In this document: positions 7,080 through 13,354 of the stretch, one piece after another | Numbering within the stretch: position 1 is the first letter of the stretch | How the letters are laid out: each line of letters starts with the position of its first letter | Source of the DNA: CAKRPJ01 sp934376955 | GTDB taxonomy: Bacteria; Bacillota; Clostridia; Lachnospirales; Lachnospiraceae | Length of the DNA: 13,354 nt | Assembly (NCBI GenBank): GCA_934376955.1 | Contig: CAKRPJ010000050.1 | Location: 1-13,354, forward strand | Reading direction: 5' to 3' | Notes under the pieces: generated by a model | What the model saw: the letters and a program-made list of their open reading frames with translations, nothing else | What the model was told of the DNA's origin: nothing | The model's database searches: none | Translations under genes and position numbers: made by a program

Positions 7080-7110
7080 TAAGAAGTAATAAGAAGTAAT
7101 AAGAAGTAAA
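7071..7110 (+). repeat. 10-bp tandem repeat, four copies, across the stop codon
   Basis: The unit AAGAAGTAAT is repeated four times without gaps; copy 1 reads AAGAAATAAT and copy 4 ends in A instead of T. Copy 1 encodes the last two Lys codons and the TAA stop. Copies 2-4 are untranslated and lead directly into the terminator. Since the stop is in the first unit, changes in copy number would not alter the protein. The array could arise by slippage and may vary between strains. Confidence 0.85.
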
Positions 7111-7114
7111 ACAA

Positions 7115-7157
7115 CCCCGGTTTCGGAATACAAAAATAACAGTATCCGGATCCGGGG
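7115..7157. terminator. Bidirectional intrinsic terminator between convergent genes
   Basis: CCCCGG...CGGAATAC (7115-7131) pairs with GTATCCGGATCCGGGG (7142-7157) with small internal mismatches, closing an A-rich loop. On the plus strand it is followed by T-rich TCATTTATTTCTTTATT; on the minus strand by TTGTTTTA. It can end the kinase-like gene and the convergent glmS. Confidence 0.8.
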
Positions 7158-7181
7158 TCATTTATTTCTTTATTCTACTCT

Positions 7182-8999
7182 TTATTCTACGGTAACGGAT
7201 TTTGCAAGGTTTCTGGGCTGATCTACATCAAGTCCTTTCTGAACAGATGCATAGTAAGCGATCAGCTGGAGCACGACTGCGATCGGGAATACTGTAAAGC
7301 GGTCATCCATATCCGGGATCCGGATAAGCTCATCATAAATTCCGTCATCGATGGAGGCATTTTCGGATGCAAGAAGGATGACGTAGGCACCTCTTGCCTT
7401 TACCTCACGGATATTTGACATCGTCTTGGCAAATATCTTTTTCTGTGTAGCGATGGCGATGACCGGAACGTGATCGGTGATCAGTGCGATCGTACCGTGC
7501 TTAAGCTCTCCGGCGGCGTATGCCTCTGCATGGATATAGGAGATCTCCTTTAATTTGAGGGCTCCTTCGAGAGAAAAAGCATAGTCCATACCGCGGCCGA
7601 TAAAGAAGGCGTCCGGGCTGTTGATGATGTGGGTTACGATACGGCTGATATGCTCCTTATCGCGGATCATCGCGTCCATTGCAGAGGAGCAGTTTAAAAG
7701 GTCATTGACAAATTCCTGAGCCTTTTCTTTGTCGTATACACCACGAACCACCGCCATTTTGCAGAACAGAAGATAAAGAGCGGCAATCTGAACGGTATAG
7801 GCTTTTGTGCTGGCAACGGCGATCTCCGGTCCGCCGTGGGTATAGATAACGTAATCGCTTTCTCTGGCGATCGTTGATCCCTTTACATTTACGATAGAGA
7901 TAACGGGGGAGCCGTTGTCTCTTGCAAGACGAAGCGCTGCGAGGGTATCGATGGTTTCACCGGACTGGGAGATAACGATCGTGAGGGTGGAGGAGTCGAT
8001 AAAGGGTTCCTCATAGCGGAACTCGGAGGCGATGGAAACTGTGACCGGGATCCGAAGCTCCGGCTCGATCAAAGCTCTCGCCACCATTCCTGCATGCATA
8101 GCCGTACCGCAGGCAATGATACGGATCGAACTGATATTTTTAAGAAGCTCATCCGGGATCTTTTCGTCGGTAAAGTCCGGGAGTCCTCTTGTCAGGCGGG
8201 GGAGGAGAGTGTTTTTAAATACTTCCGGCTGCTCATGGATCTCCTTTAACATAAAGTGAGGATATCCATTCTTCATGGCGGCATCTACATTCCAGGAGGC
8301 CTCAAGGATCTCCGGCTGTTCTTTATCGCCGTTTAAGCTGTAAAGAACGGCAGCGTAGGCCGTGAGCTTTACGATCTTTTCCTCCGGAACCACAAAATAT
8401 TTCTTCGAGTAGGGAAGGAGAGCGGTAAGGTCTGAGGCGATCATAGAGCCGGAGCCGGTATGGGCGGCAACCAGCGGACTGACATTGCGTACCGCATAGA
8501 TCTCGCCCGGACGGTCCTCAAACATAATACAGAAGGCGTAAGAGCCCTCAAGCTGGCTTAAAAGCTCACGGATCGCCGTTAATGGATCTCCGCTGTAGAT
8601 CTCGTTGAGTACAGCGGCGGCTACCTCTGTATCTGTCTGGGATCTCAGCTTGTTTTCCAGATGATAGCGGGCAGTGAGTTGGTGGTAGTTTTCAATGATC
8701 CCGTTGTGGATCATAGTGATGCGGCCCACGATATGCGGATGGGTATTTTCGCCGGTGACGCCGCCGTGGGTAGCCCAGCGGGTATGCCCGATCCCACAGT
8801 GGGATACGATGGGGGATTCCTCGCAGATCTTTCTTAATGCGGCAACCTTGCCGATCGTCTTTATAAAATGTACCTTCGAGCTCTCATCAAAAAGAGCGAT
8901 CCCGGCACTGTCATAGCCTCTGTATTCCAGTTGGGAAAGTCCGTTAAGAAGGAGCTTTTCCGCATCCAAAGGACCGCAATATCCGATAATTCCACACAT
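7182..8999 (-). CDS. glmS: Glutamine-fructose-6-phosphate aminotransferase (isomerising)
   Basis: Makes glucosamine-6-phosphate from fructose-6-phosphate and glutamine, the entry to peptidoglycan amino-sugar synthesis. With the start at 8999 the protein is 605 residues. The N-terminal class II glutaminase domain begins MCGIIGYCG; Cys2 becomes the N-terminal nucleophile after Met removal. GHTRWATHG lies at 71-79. Two SIS sugar-isomerase domains follow: CGTAMHAG near 297 and SQSGETIDT near 344, GRGMDYAFSLEGALKLKE near 468-485 with catalytic Glu485 and His501, and the closing DQPRNLAKSVTVE with Lys600. An ATG six bases earlier (9005) would add Met-Thr and bury the catalytic Cys; GGAG at 9010-9013 is 10 bases from the 8999 start but only 4 from the other. 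It is transcribed alone and convergent to the kinase-like gene. Confidence 0.97.
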   Translation of the reverse strand: MCGIIGYCGPLDAEKLLLNGLSQLEYRGYDSAGIALFDESSKVHFIKTIGKVAALRKICEESPIVSHCGIGHTRWATHGGVTGENTHPHIVGRITMIHNGIIENYHQLTARYHLENKLRSQTDTEVAAAVLNEIYSGDPLTAIRELLSQLEGSYAFCIMFEDRPGEIYAVRNVSPLVAAHTGSGSMIASDLTALLPYSKKYFVVPEEKIVKLTAYAAVLYSLNGDKEQPEILEASWNVDAAMKNGYPHFMLKEIHEQPEVFKNTLLPRLTRGLPDFTDEKIPDELLKNISSIRIIACGTAMHAGMVARALIEPELRIPVTVSIASEFRYEEPFIDSSTLTIVISQSGETIDTLAALRLARDNGSPVISIVNVKGSTIARESDYVIYTHGGPEIAVASTKAYTVQIAALYLLFCKMAVVRGVYDKEKAQEFVNDLLNCSSAMDAMIRDKEHISRIVTHIINSPDAFFIGRGMDYAFSLEGALKLKEISYIHAEAYAAGELKHGTIALITDHVPVIAIATQKKIFAKTMSNIREVKARGAYVILLASENASIDDGIYDELIRIPDMDDRFTVFPIAVVLQLIAYYASVQKGLDVDQPRNLAKSVTVE

Positions 9000-9105
9000 A
9001 GTCATTCATCTCCAGTTTTTAATTATTTTTATAATGTATAGTATATTTCGGCTTACTCAGCCATTCCTGAAATCTGTTTTTTGTTTGTTCAAGAATACTC
9101 ACTAT

Positions 9106-9134
9106 ATCATAATATTTTTGTCGTGCAAAGTCAA
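9106..9134 (-). promoter_or_regulatory. glmS promoter
   Basis: On the minus strand: -35 TTGACT (9134-9129), 17-base spacer and -10 TATGAT (9111-9106). Transcription should begin near 9099, giving a leader of about 100 nt. The leader contains only a small GGCT/AGCC hairpin and A/T-rich sequence; the G/C-rich pseudoknotted core expected of a glmS ribozyme is not seen. Confidence 0.78.
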
Positions 9135-9190
9135 CGCTCTGATCGTTTAATAAAAAAATTAAGAGATTCGTAAAAAAAATGAGGTCGGAA

Positions 9191-9201
9191 TATGATATAC
9201 T
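9191..9201 (+). promoter_or_regulatory. Possible extended -10 promoter for the NlpC/P60 gene
   Basis: TG-A-TATACT (9193-9201) is an extended -10 element; an overlapping TATGAT starts at 9191 with a poor -35 (TTCGTA, 9167-9172) 18 bases upstream. A second extended -10, TGC-TAAAAT, lies at 9210-9218. No good -35 exists for any of them, so the promoter may depend on an activator or be weak. The glmS promoter lies divergently about 60 bases away. Confidence 0.45.
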
Positions 9202-9226
9202 ACTTAATGTGCTAAAATTTAAGTAG
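9200..9226 (+). repeat. Perfect inverted repeat in the NlpC/P60 gene promoter region
   Basis: CTACTTAA (9200-9207) and TTAAGTAG (9219-9226) are perfect 8-bp arms around 11 bases. The left arm overlaps the end of a candidate -10 box and the loop contains the other, 17 bases before the start codon. This fits an operator site for a dimeric regulator or a leader hairpin near the weak AGGA binding site; sequence alone does not decide. Confidence 0.6.
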
Positions 9227-9242
9227 ATCAGGACTAAGATAC

Positions 9243-11306
9243 ATGAGAAAATTAACAGATAAAGAAAAACTGAAAAACTATACTCCGGCTGCGGTGATGC
9301 TCCTTTGTTCCTGCATCGCATTTCAGGCTGTCGGGACGTACATGCCTATGACATTCCAGACGGAAGCAAAACCGGAGAAGATTGAGATAGCAGAGAGTAT
9401 GCCGGAAACGGAGGAGGAGACGCCGTTTTCGGAGATCGCGGCAGCAGAGGAAACAGAAGCCGATGAGACCGCTCCGTATCGTTTAAATCTTGCTTATCTT
9501 GTAGATGAAAACGGAGAGAGCTATGCGCAGATCCTTATGAGAGAGCTGATCCGCAAGGACTCTGTCTGGTATTCGGAGCTTTATGATATGGCGGGGACGG
9601 CACCGTCTGTGTTAGCGGCCCGATACGGAAAGCCGGCAGGCAAGGTGATCGGAAAGTATAATCCGGCATCGTCAAAACAGCTCGAGAATGATCCCTCTAC
9701 CTGGGCTGTGGAGCATTTTAAAAATGTAAAGATATCGTTTTATAATGGGGATGGTTCGATCACTGCGGCCGTGTCGAATGCTCAGCAGATCGTATCCATG
9801 GCAAATGTATATTGCTACTATAATAATATCGAAGACCTCGATACGATAAGAAGCTATGTAAATGAGCTGTGGAAGAAGTCTCATTCCTACGGTGTATCGA
9901 TCAGTGACGTATATTATTGCAGCGGATGTATTGATCCCGACAATATCCCCGATAACGAGGAAACCGATTCAGAGCTTGAAGGAGAGGACTATTTTAACGG
10001 AGTAAGTACGATCGATACGGAGATCAGCGTCAAGGTCGAGGGAGAGGACGGTAAAGTGATCCTTGAGGAAACGGAGTATTCAGACAATTCCGCCGAGGAG
10101 ACAGGACAGGAGAGCCGGGAAACCTCCGGCATCTCGGTGCAGACTACACCGGAGTATTCCGGAACGACGGTCGCTGTGGAATCTACCACGAGTGTTATCC
10201 AGTCACTGGCAGAAACGGCAGAAAGTATTTATATAGAAGAAACGAAGCCGTCTGTTGTGATAATCCGTGATACAACAGCGGAAAGCACAGAGGACAACAA
10301 AAAGCGTAAGCCGTCAATAGCTTCCGAGGAAAAGATCCCGGAGAGCACGGCTGCGATAACAGAAGAATCGAGTGCCCAGATCAGCGAGACATCGGAGAGC
10401 AGTGCTTCTTCCGTAAAAGAGCAGATACCGGAGGAAACCGGAAAGGGGACAATCATCGTCCGGCCGGATCAGGAATCGCAGGAGGCAGACCTTGAGCAGG
10501 AGGAAGAATATCGGGTAAGGGCAGCGGCAGTTAGCGAAACTAAGGCAGCAGAGAACGGCACACAGCCGGCTTCAACGCTTATCTGCCCGGGTCATATCGA
10601 TCTGAAGGTTACTGCGAAGATATTGGGACTGGAGGGCGAGAAGAACCTTTACGGGCTCGATGAGACCGAAGAAGCTGACAACGAACAGCCTGAGGACGAG
10701 AACAGCTGGAAAGGCTGGGATGACCGTAAGAAGGCCTATGTTTCCCACATCCAAAGAGGAGACTGGGCAAAGGCATACGGGATCACCGTGACAGTGGCCG
10801 ATACAAAGGCACCGCTTTCTTCCGCAGAGATCGATTCCTACATGAGCATGCTGCCGTCAGGTACCTCAGAGGCCCGTAAGGACATCATACGCTTTGCACT
10901 GCAGTCGGTAGGAAAGATCCCGTATTACTGGGGAGGAAAGGCCAATACAAAGAATTACAGCGGAAATAATTTCGGCTCCGTCACGATCCCGGATCACAGG
11001 GGAAGGATCCTTAAGGGCTTAGATTGCTCCGGCTGGGTAAACTGGGTATACTGGTCGGTTACCGGAAAGCATTTAGGCTATGAAGGCACGGAGGGACTAA
11101 AGGCACTTGGACGACAGGTCGAAAGAAAGAACTTAAAGCCCGGCGATATCGTTGTGATAACCGGCAATACGCCACATGTGATCATGTTCCTTGGATGGGC
11201 GGAAAACGGACAGATCCGATGCATCCATGAGACCGGATCTGTCAACAACGTGACAGTGGGAGTCATGAATGCCAACTGGCCATATTATCGGAATCTGTTA
11301 GATTGA
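9243..11306 (+). CDS. Secreted NlpC/P60 cell-wall endopeptidase with long acidic linker
   Basis: 687 residues. A basic start (KLTDKEKLKNY) and a hydrophobic stretch at about 15-36 form a signal peptide or membrane anchor. An acidic spacer (40-78) is followed by an N-terminal domain (about 79-231) ending in YYCSGC; then a Glu/Ser/Thr/Pro-rich linker (about 232-445), a small region starting LICPGH (446-535), and the C-terminal NlpC/P60 peptidase domain (about 540-687). The catalytic triad is Cys595 (GLDCSGWV), His645 (PHVIMFLG) and His662 (CIHETG); PYYWGG at 560-565 is the usual lead-in. NlpC/P60 enzymes cut peptide stems of peptidoglycan, so a role in wall remodelling or daughter-cell separation is likely. 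The ATG has only a weak AGGA 9 bases upstream. It is transcribed divergently from glmS. Substrate bond and the role of the N-terminal domain are unknown to me. Confidence 0.88.
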   Translation: MRKLTDKEKLKNYTPAAVMLLCSCIAFQAVGTYMPMTFQTEAKPEKIEIAESMPETEEETPFSEIAAAEETEADETAPYRLNLAYLVDENGESYAQILMRELIRKDSVWYSELYDMAGTAPSVLAARYGKPAGKVIGKYNPASSKQLENDPSTWAVEHFKNVKISFYNGDGSITAAVSNAQQIVSMANVYCYYNNIEDLDTIRSYVNELWKKSHSYGVSISDVYYCSGCIDPDNIPDNEETDSELEGEDYFNGVSTIDTEISVKVEGEDGKVILEETEYSDNSAEETGQESRETSGISVQTTPEYSGTTVAVESTTSVIQSLAETAESIYIEETKPSVVIIRDTTAESTEDNKKRKPSIASEEKIPESTAAITEESSAQISETSESSASSVKEQIPEETGKGTIIVRPDQESQEADLEQEEEYRVRAAAVSETKAAENGTQPASTLICPGHIDLKVTAKILGLEGEKNLYGLDETEEADNEQPEDENSWKGWDDRKKAYVSHIQRGDWAKAYGITVTVADTKAPLSSAEIDSYMSMLPSGTSEARKDIIRFALQSVGKIPYYWGGKANTKNYSGNNFGSVTIPDHRGRILKGLDCSGWVNWVYWSVTGKHLGYEGTEGLKALGRQVERKNLKPGDIVVITGNTPHVIMFLGWAENGQIRCIHETGSVNNVTVGVMNANWPYYRNLLD

Positions 11307-11423
11307 TCCTAAATTACCGACTGCATGCAGGTACTTTGGGATAAGGTGAGATACATATAACTATTCGCGAAAGAATACTTTAACGCATAGTAAGCGCGTT
11401 TAATCAGGTGAGGTACTATTTTT

Positions 11424-12179
11424 ATGAAGCTACAGCGTCTGTTAAGCCTTGTCCGCAAGGCTGTTGATGATTATTCTCTTATCGATGAAAATGACAAAAT
11501 TGCGGTGGGCATCTCCGGCGGCAAGGACAGTCTTACTCTTTTATACGCCCTTCATGAGCTGCAGAGATTCTATCCGAAGCACTTTGAGCTTTGCGCGCTC
11601 ACGGTCGATCTCGGATTCGGAATACAGGATTTTGATGCCATAAAGACCTTTTGCAGGGATTTTTTTGTTCCCTATACTGTCATTTCCACCGATATCGCTA
11701 AAATCGTTTTTGAGACCCGCAGTGAGTCCAATCCATGCTCTCTGTGTGCAAAGCTGCGAAAAGGCGCTCTGAATAATGAGGCAAAGGCACTCGGCTGCAA
11801 TAAGGTCGCTTATGCCCATCATAAGGATGACATAATCGAAACGATGCTCTTATCTCTTATCTATGAGGGACGTTTTTACAGCTTTTCGCCCAAAACGTTT
11901 CTTGACCGTATGGAGCTTACCGTTATCCGTCCAATGATGTATGTCAGCGAAGCCGAGGTCATCGGCTTTCAGCATAAATATGAGCTTCCGGTCTGCAAGA
12001 ACCCCTGCCCGGTGGACGGAAAAACAAAGCGGGAATATGTCAAAAACTTAACAAAAACCTTAAATTTGGAAACCCCCGGCGTCAAGGAGCGCTTCTTCCA
12101 TGCCATCCTGAACGGAAATATCCCGGGATGGCCTGCACCTCCTATTCACACCCGGGGACAAGGCATAAAACAGGATTAA
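11424..12179 (+). CDS. TtcA-family tRNA thiolation protein (PP-loop ATPase)
   Basis: 251 residues. TtcA enzymes use ATP and an iron-sulfur cluster to make 2-thiocytidine at position 32 of tRNA. The PP-loop SGGKDS is at 31-36. The cluster-binding Cys pair CSLC is at 105-108 within NPCSLCAKLRKG, and the third Cys is in CKNPC at 191/195; HHKDD (132-136) is another family motif, used in nucleotide binding. Length is shorter than the about 310-residue E. coli enzyme but usual for clostridial TtcA-like proteins. Start at ATG 11424 with AGGTGAGG 11 bases upstream. Next gene follows after 18 bases, suggesting an operon. Whether this member thiolates C32 or another base cannot be seen, so no symbol is given. 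Confidence 0.85.
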   Translation: MKLQRLLSLVRKAVDDYSLIDENDKIAVGISGGKDSLTLLYALHELQRFYPKHFELCALTVDLGFGIQDFDAIKTFCRDFFVPYTVISTDIAKIVFETRSESNPCSLCAKLRKGALNNEAKALGCNKVAYAHHKDDIIETMLLSLIYEGRFYSFSPKTFLDRMELTVIRPMMYVSEAEVIGFQHKYELPVCKNPCPVDGKTKREYVKNLTKTLNLETPGVKERFFHAILNGNIPGWPAPPIHTRGQGIKQD

Positions 12180-12197
12180 TACAGGATAAGGAAGGTA

Positions 12198-13256
12198 ATG
12201 ACCATGGCCCAACTGACGTATCATGAACAAAAGGATATCGAGAACATCAAGCGCCTCCGTCAGCTGATCAAGGAGCTTCCCTCCTTCTCTGCTGACTTCT
12301 TTAGGGGGATAGAGCCCCAGACGTCTACAAGAACGAGGATCGCTTATGCCTATGATCTGCGTATCTTTTTTGACTTTTTGTGTCAGAATAATACGGAGGC
12401 AGCAAAAATCGGCATTGCCTCTCTCCCGCTTTCCCTATTGGAACAGCTCACAGTAACGGATCTTGAGGAATATATGGAATACTTAAAATGTCATCCGTCC
12501 GTTACGAATGAGGACGTCTACAATACGGAGCGAGGGATCATGCGAAAGATGTCCTCCTTAAAAAGCTTTTACAATTATTTTTACAGAAACCAGCGGATCG
12601 AGAAAAATCCGGCTGCTCTGGTGCGGCTTCCGAAGCTTCATGAAAAAGAGATCATCCGTCTGGAGATCGATGAGGTGGCCAGACTGTTAGACGAAGTCGA
12701 GGCCGGGGACAAGCTGACAGAAAAACAAAAGCGGTATCATGAGAAAACAAAGGTTCGCGATCTCGCTCTGATGTCTCTGCTTTTAGGCACCGGTATCCGA
12801 GTTTCAGAATGTATCGGCCTGAATCTGGATGATGTAGATCTGGATGCGTGCGGGATCCGCATCTACAGAAAGGGTGGAAAGGAATCTGTTGTCTATTTTA
12901 GTGACGAGGTCTGCGGCACCCTTGAAAGCTATCTGGCGGAAAGGGAAACGGTCACAGCCTTATCCGGCCACGAGGAGGCACTGTTCCTCTCCCTCCAGAA
13001 AAAGCGTATGAGTGTCCGCAGTGTGGAGAATCTGGTGAAGAAGTATTCTGCTCTTGTCACACCGTTAAAGACGATCACACCCCACAAGCTCCGCAGCACC
13101 TATGGCACGAATCTCTATAAGGAAACCGGCGATATCTATCTCGTCGCTTCTGTTCTCGGTCATAACGATGTAAATACTACAAGAAAGCACTACGCAGCCC
13201 AAGAGGAAGAACGCAGACGCTCTGCGCGGAATATCGTTAAGCTCAGGGAAGAATAA
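12198..13256 (+). CDS. XerS-like tyrosine recombinase
   Basis: 352 residues. The N-terminal SAM-like DNA-binding domain (about 25-135) is followed by the catalytic domain (about 150-340). The active-site set is complete: Arg201 (GTGIRVSE), Lys225 (YRKGGK), His296 and Arg299 (PHKLRST), His322 (LGHND) and the nucleophile Tyr332 (KHYAA). The length, an insert between DEVARLLDEVEAGD and KVRDLALMSLLLG, and the extended N-terminus resemble XerS of streptococci more than the about 300-residue XerC/XerD; XerS resolves chromosome dimers alone at a dif-type site. It could instead belong to a mobile element, but no other element gene or direct repeat is seen. AAGGAAGG (12188-12195) is 2 bases before ATG 12198 and 8 bases before the in-frame ATG 12204, so the true start may be 12204. 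Confidence 0.85.
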   Translation: MTMAQLTYHEQKDIENIKRLRQLIKELPSFSADFFRGIEPQTSTRTRIAYAYDLRIFFDFLCQNNTEAAKIGIASLPLSLLEQLTVTDLEEYMEYLKCHPSVTNEDVYNTERGIMRKMSSLKSFYNYFYRNQRIEKNPAALVRLPKLHEKEIIRLEIDEVARLLDEVEAGDKLTEKQKRYHEKTKVRDLALMSLLLGTGIRVSECIGLNLDDVDLDACGIRIYRKGGKESVVYFSDEVCGTLESYLAERETVTALSGHEEALFLSLQKKRMSVRSVENLVKKYSALVTPLKTITPHKLRSTYGTNLYKETGDIYLVASVLGHNDVNTTRKHYAAQEEERRRSARNIVKLREE

Positions 13257-13283
13257 TAAGCAAAAAATAACAGAAAATATGTC

Positions 13284-13306
13284 AAGCGGATATTCGCAAT
13301 CCGCTT
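13284..13306. repeat. Perfect inverted repeat downstream of the recombinase gene
   Basis: AAGCGGAT and ATCCGCTT are perfect 8-bp arms around a 7-base centre (ATTCGCA), 27 bases after the recombinase stop. The following bases (TGCTACTTGC) are not a U-tract, so it is a poor terminator on the plus strand. It could be a 3'-end hairpin, a member of a dispersed palindromic repeat, or a protein binding site. Confidence 0.6.
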
Positions 13307-13328
13307 TGCTACTTGCTCATAACCGAAT

Positions 13329-13343
13329 AACTGCTCCGCAGTT
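13329..13343. repeat. Second short palindrome at the window end
   Basis: AACTGC-tcc-GCAGTT is a perfect 6-bp stem with a 3-base loop, followed by TATCAG and no U-tract. It lies 22 bases after the previous inverted repeat; the two may be parts of one intergenic element that continues past the window. Confidence 0.45.
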
Positions 13344-13354
13344 TATCAGAAGGA

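Noticed and set aside
9000..9240. glmS ribozyme in the glmS leader
   Set aside because: The stretch is A/T-rich without the G/C-rich conserved core; only a small hairpin is seen.
9019..9321. 100-residue hydrophobic minus-strand frame upstream of glmS
   Set aside because: It starts inside the divergent NlpC/P60 gene, has no ribosome binding site, and contains the whole glmS promoter. Better explained as a chance frame in A/T-rich DNA.
9989..10456. Two minus-strand frames opposite the linker of the NlpC/P60 gene
   Set aside because: They mirror the Glu/Ser/Thr codons of the linker, giving Ser/Val-rich translations with no ribosome binding site. They are shadows.
11307..11423. Promoter or terminator between the NlpC/P60 gene and the TtcA-like gene
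   Set aside because: Small palindromes (CTGCATGCAG; TATTC-GCGAAA-GAATA) are present, but no U-tract and no well-spaced -35/-10 pair, so I do not call either.
13257..13354. Intrinsic terminator or known dif site after the recombinase
   Set aside because: The hairpins lack a following U-tract, and the sequence does not match the dif consensus forms I know from Bacillus or Streptococcus.
1..13354. Mobile element, CRISPR array, toxin-antitoxin or defence system
   Set aside because: Every gene but one fits housekeeping or transport families; no transposase, array of spacers, effector or paired small genes are visible. The tyrosine recombinase alone is not enough.

Overview
The window looks like chromosomal DNA from a low-to-mid GC Firmicute of the class Clostridia, most likely a Lachnospiraceae-type gut anaerobe. 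The reasons are the Firmicutes-type sepF-ylmH...lspA-rluD order, strong AGGAGG ribosome binding sites with frequent GTG/TTG starts, sigma-A-like promoters, a TtcA-type thiolase-like PP-loop enzyme and a secreted NlpC/P60 protein with a long Glu/Ser/Thr linker. The assignment to family is inference; no rRNA or other marker is present.

Layout. (1) 1-3885, plus strand: a tightly packed operon of sepF (5' end cut off by the window), ylmH (S4 RNA-binding protein), aroB (3-dehydroquinate synthase), lspA (signal peptidase II) and an rluD-family pseudouridine synthase, closed by a strong intrinsic terminator at 3856-3885. In Bacillus-like genomes divIVA usually lies between ylmH and the downstream genes; here aroB sits there. 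(2) 3978-6318: a very good promoter drives an unrecognised 189-residue soluble protein that overlaps by four bases with a CstA-family transporter, so the two are probably translationally coupled. (3) 6362-7157: its own promoter, a small cytidylate-kinase-like P-loop protein, a 10-bp tandem repeat across its stop codon, and a hairpin terminator that serves both strands. (4) 7182-9134, minus strand: glmS with a clear promoter and a leader of about 100 nt in which no glmS ribozyme is visible. (5) 9191-11306: divergent gene for a secreted NlpC/P60 endopeptidase with a roughly 210-residue acidic linker. (6) 11424-13256: a TtcA-like tRNA thiolation enzyme followed 18 bases later by a XerS-like tyrosine recombinase, with two small palindromes after it.

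Functionally the window is mostly housekeeping: cell division and envelope (sepF, lspA, glmS, NlpC/P60), translation and RNA modification (ylmH, rluD, ttcA), aromatic amino acid synthesis (aroB), nutrient uptake (cstA) and chromosome maintenance (xer). I see no transposon, prophage, CRISPR array, toxin-antitoxin or defence cluster. The parts most worth a second look are the unknown gene coupled to cstA, the linker-split NlpC/P60 protein with the inverted repeat in its promoter, aroB in the division-gene cluster, and the palindromes after the recombinase.
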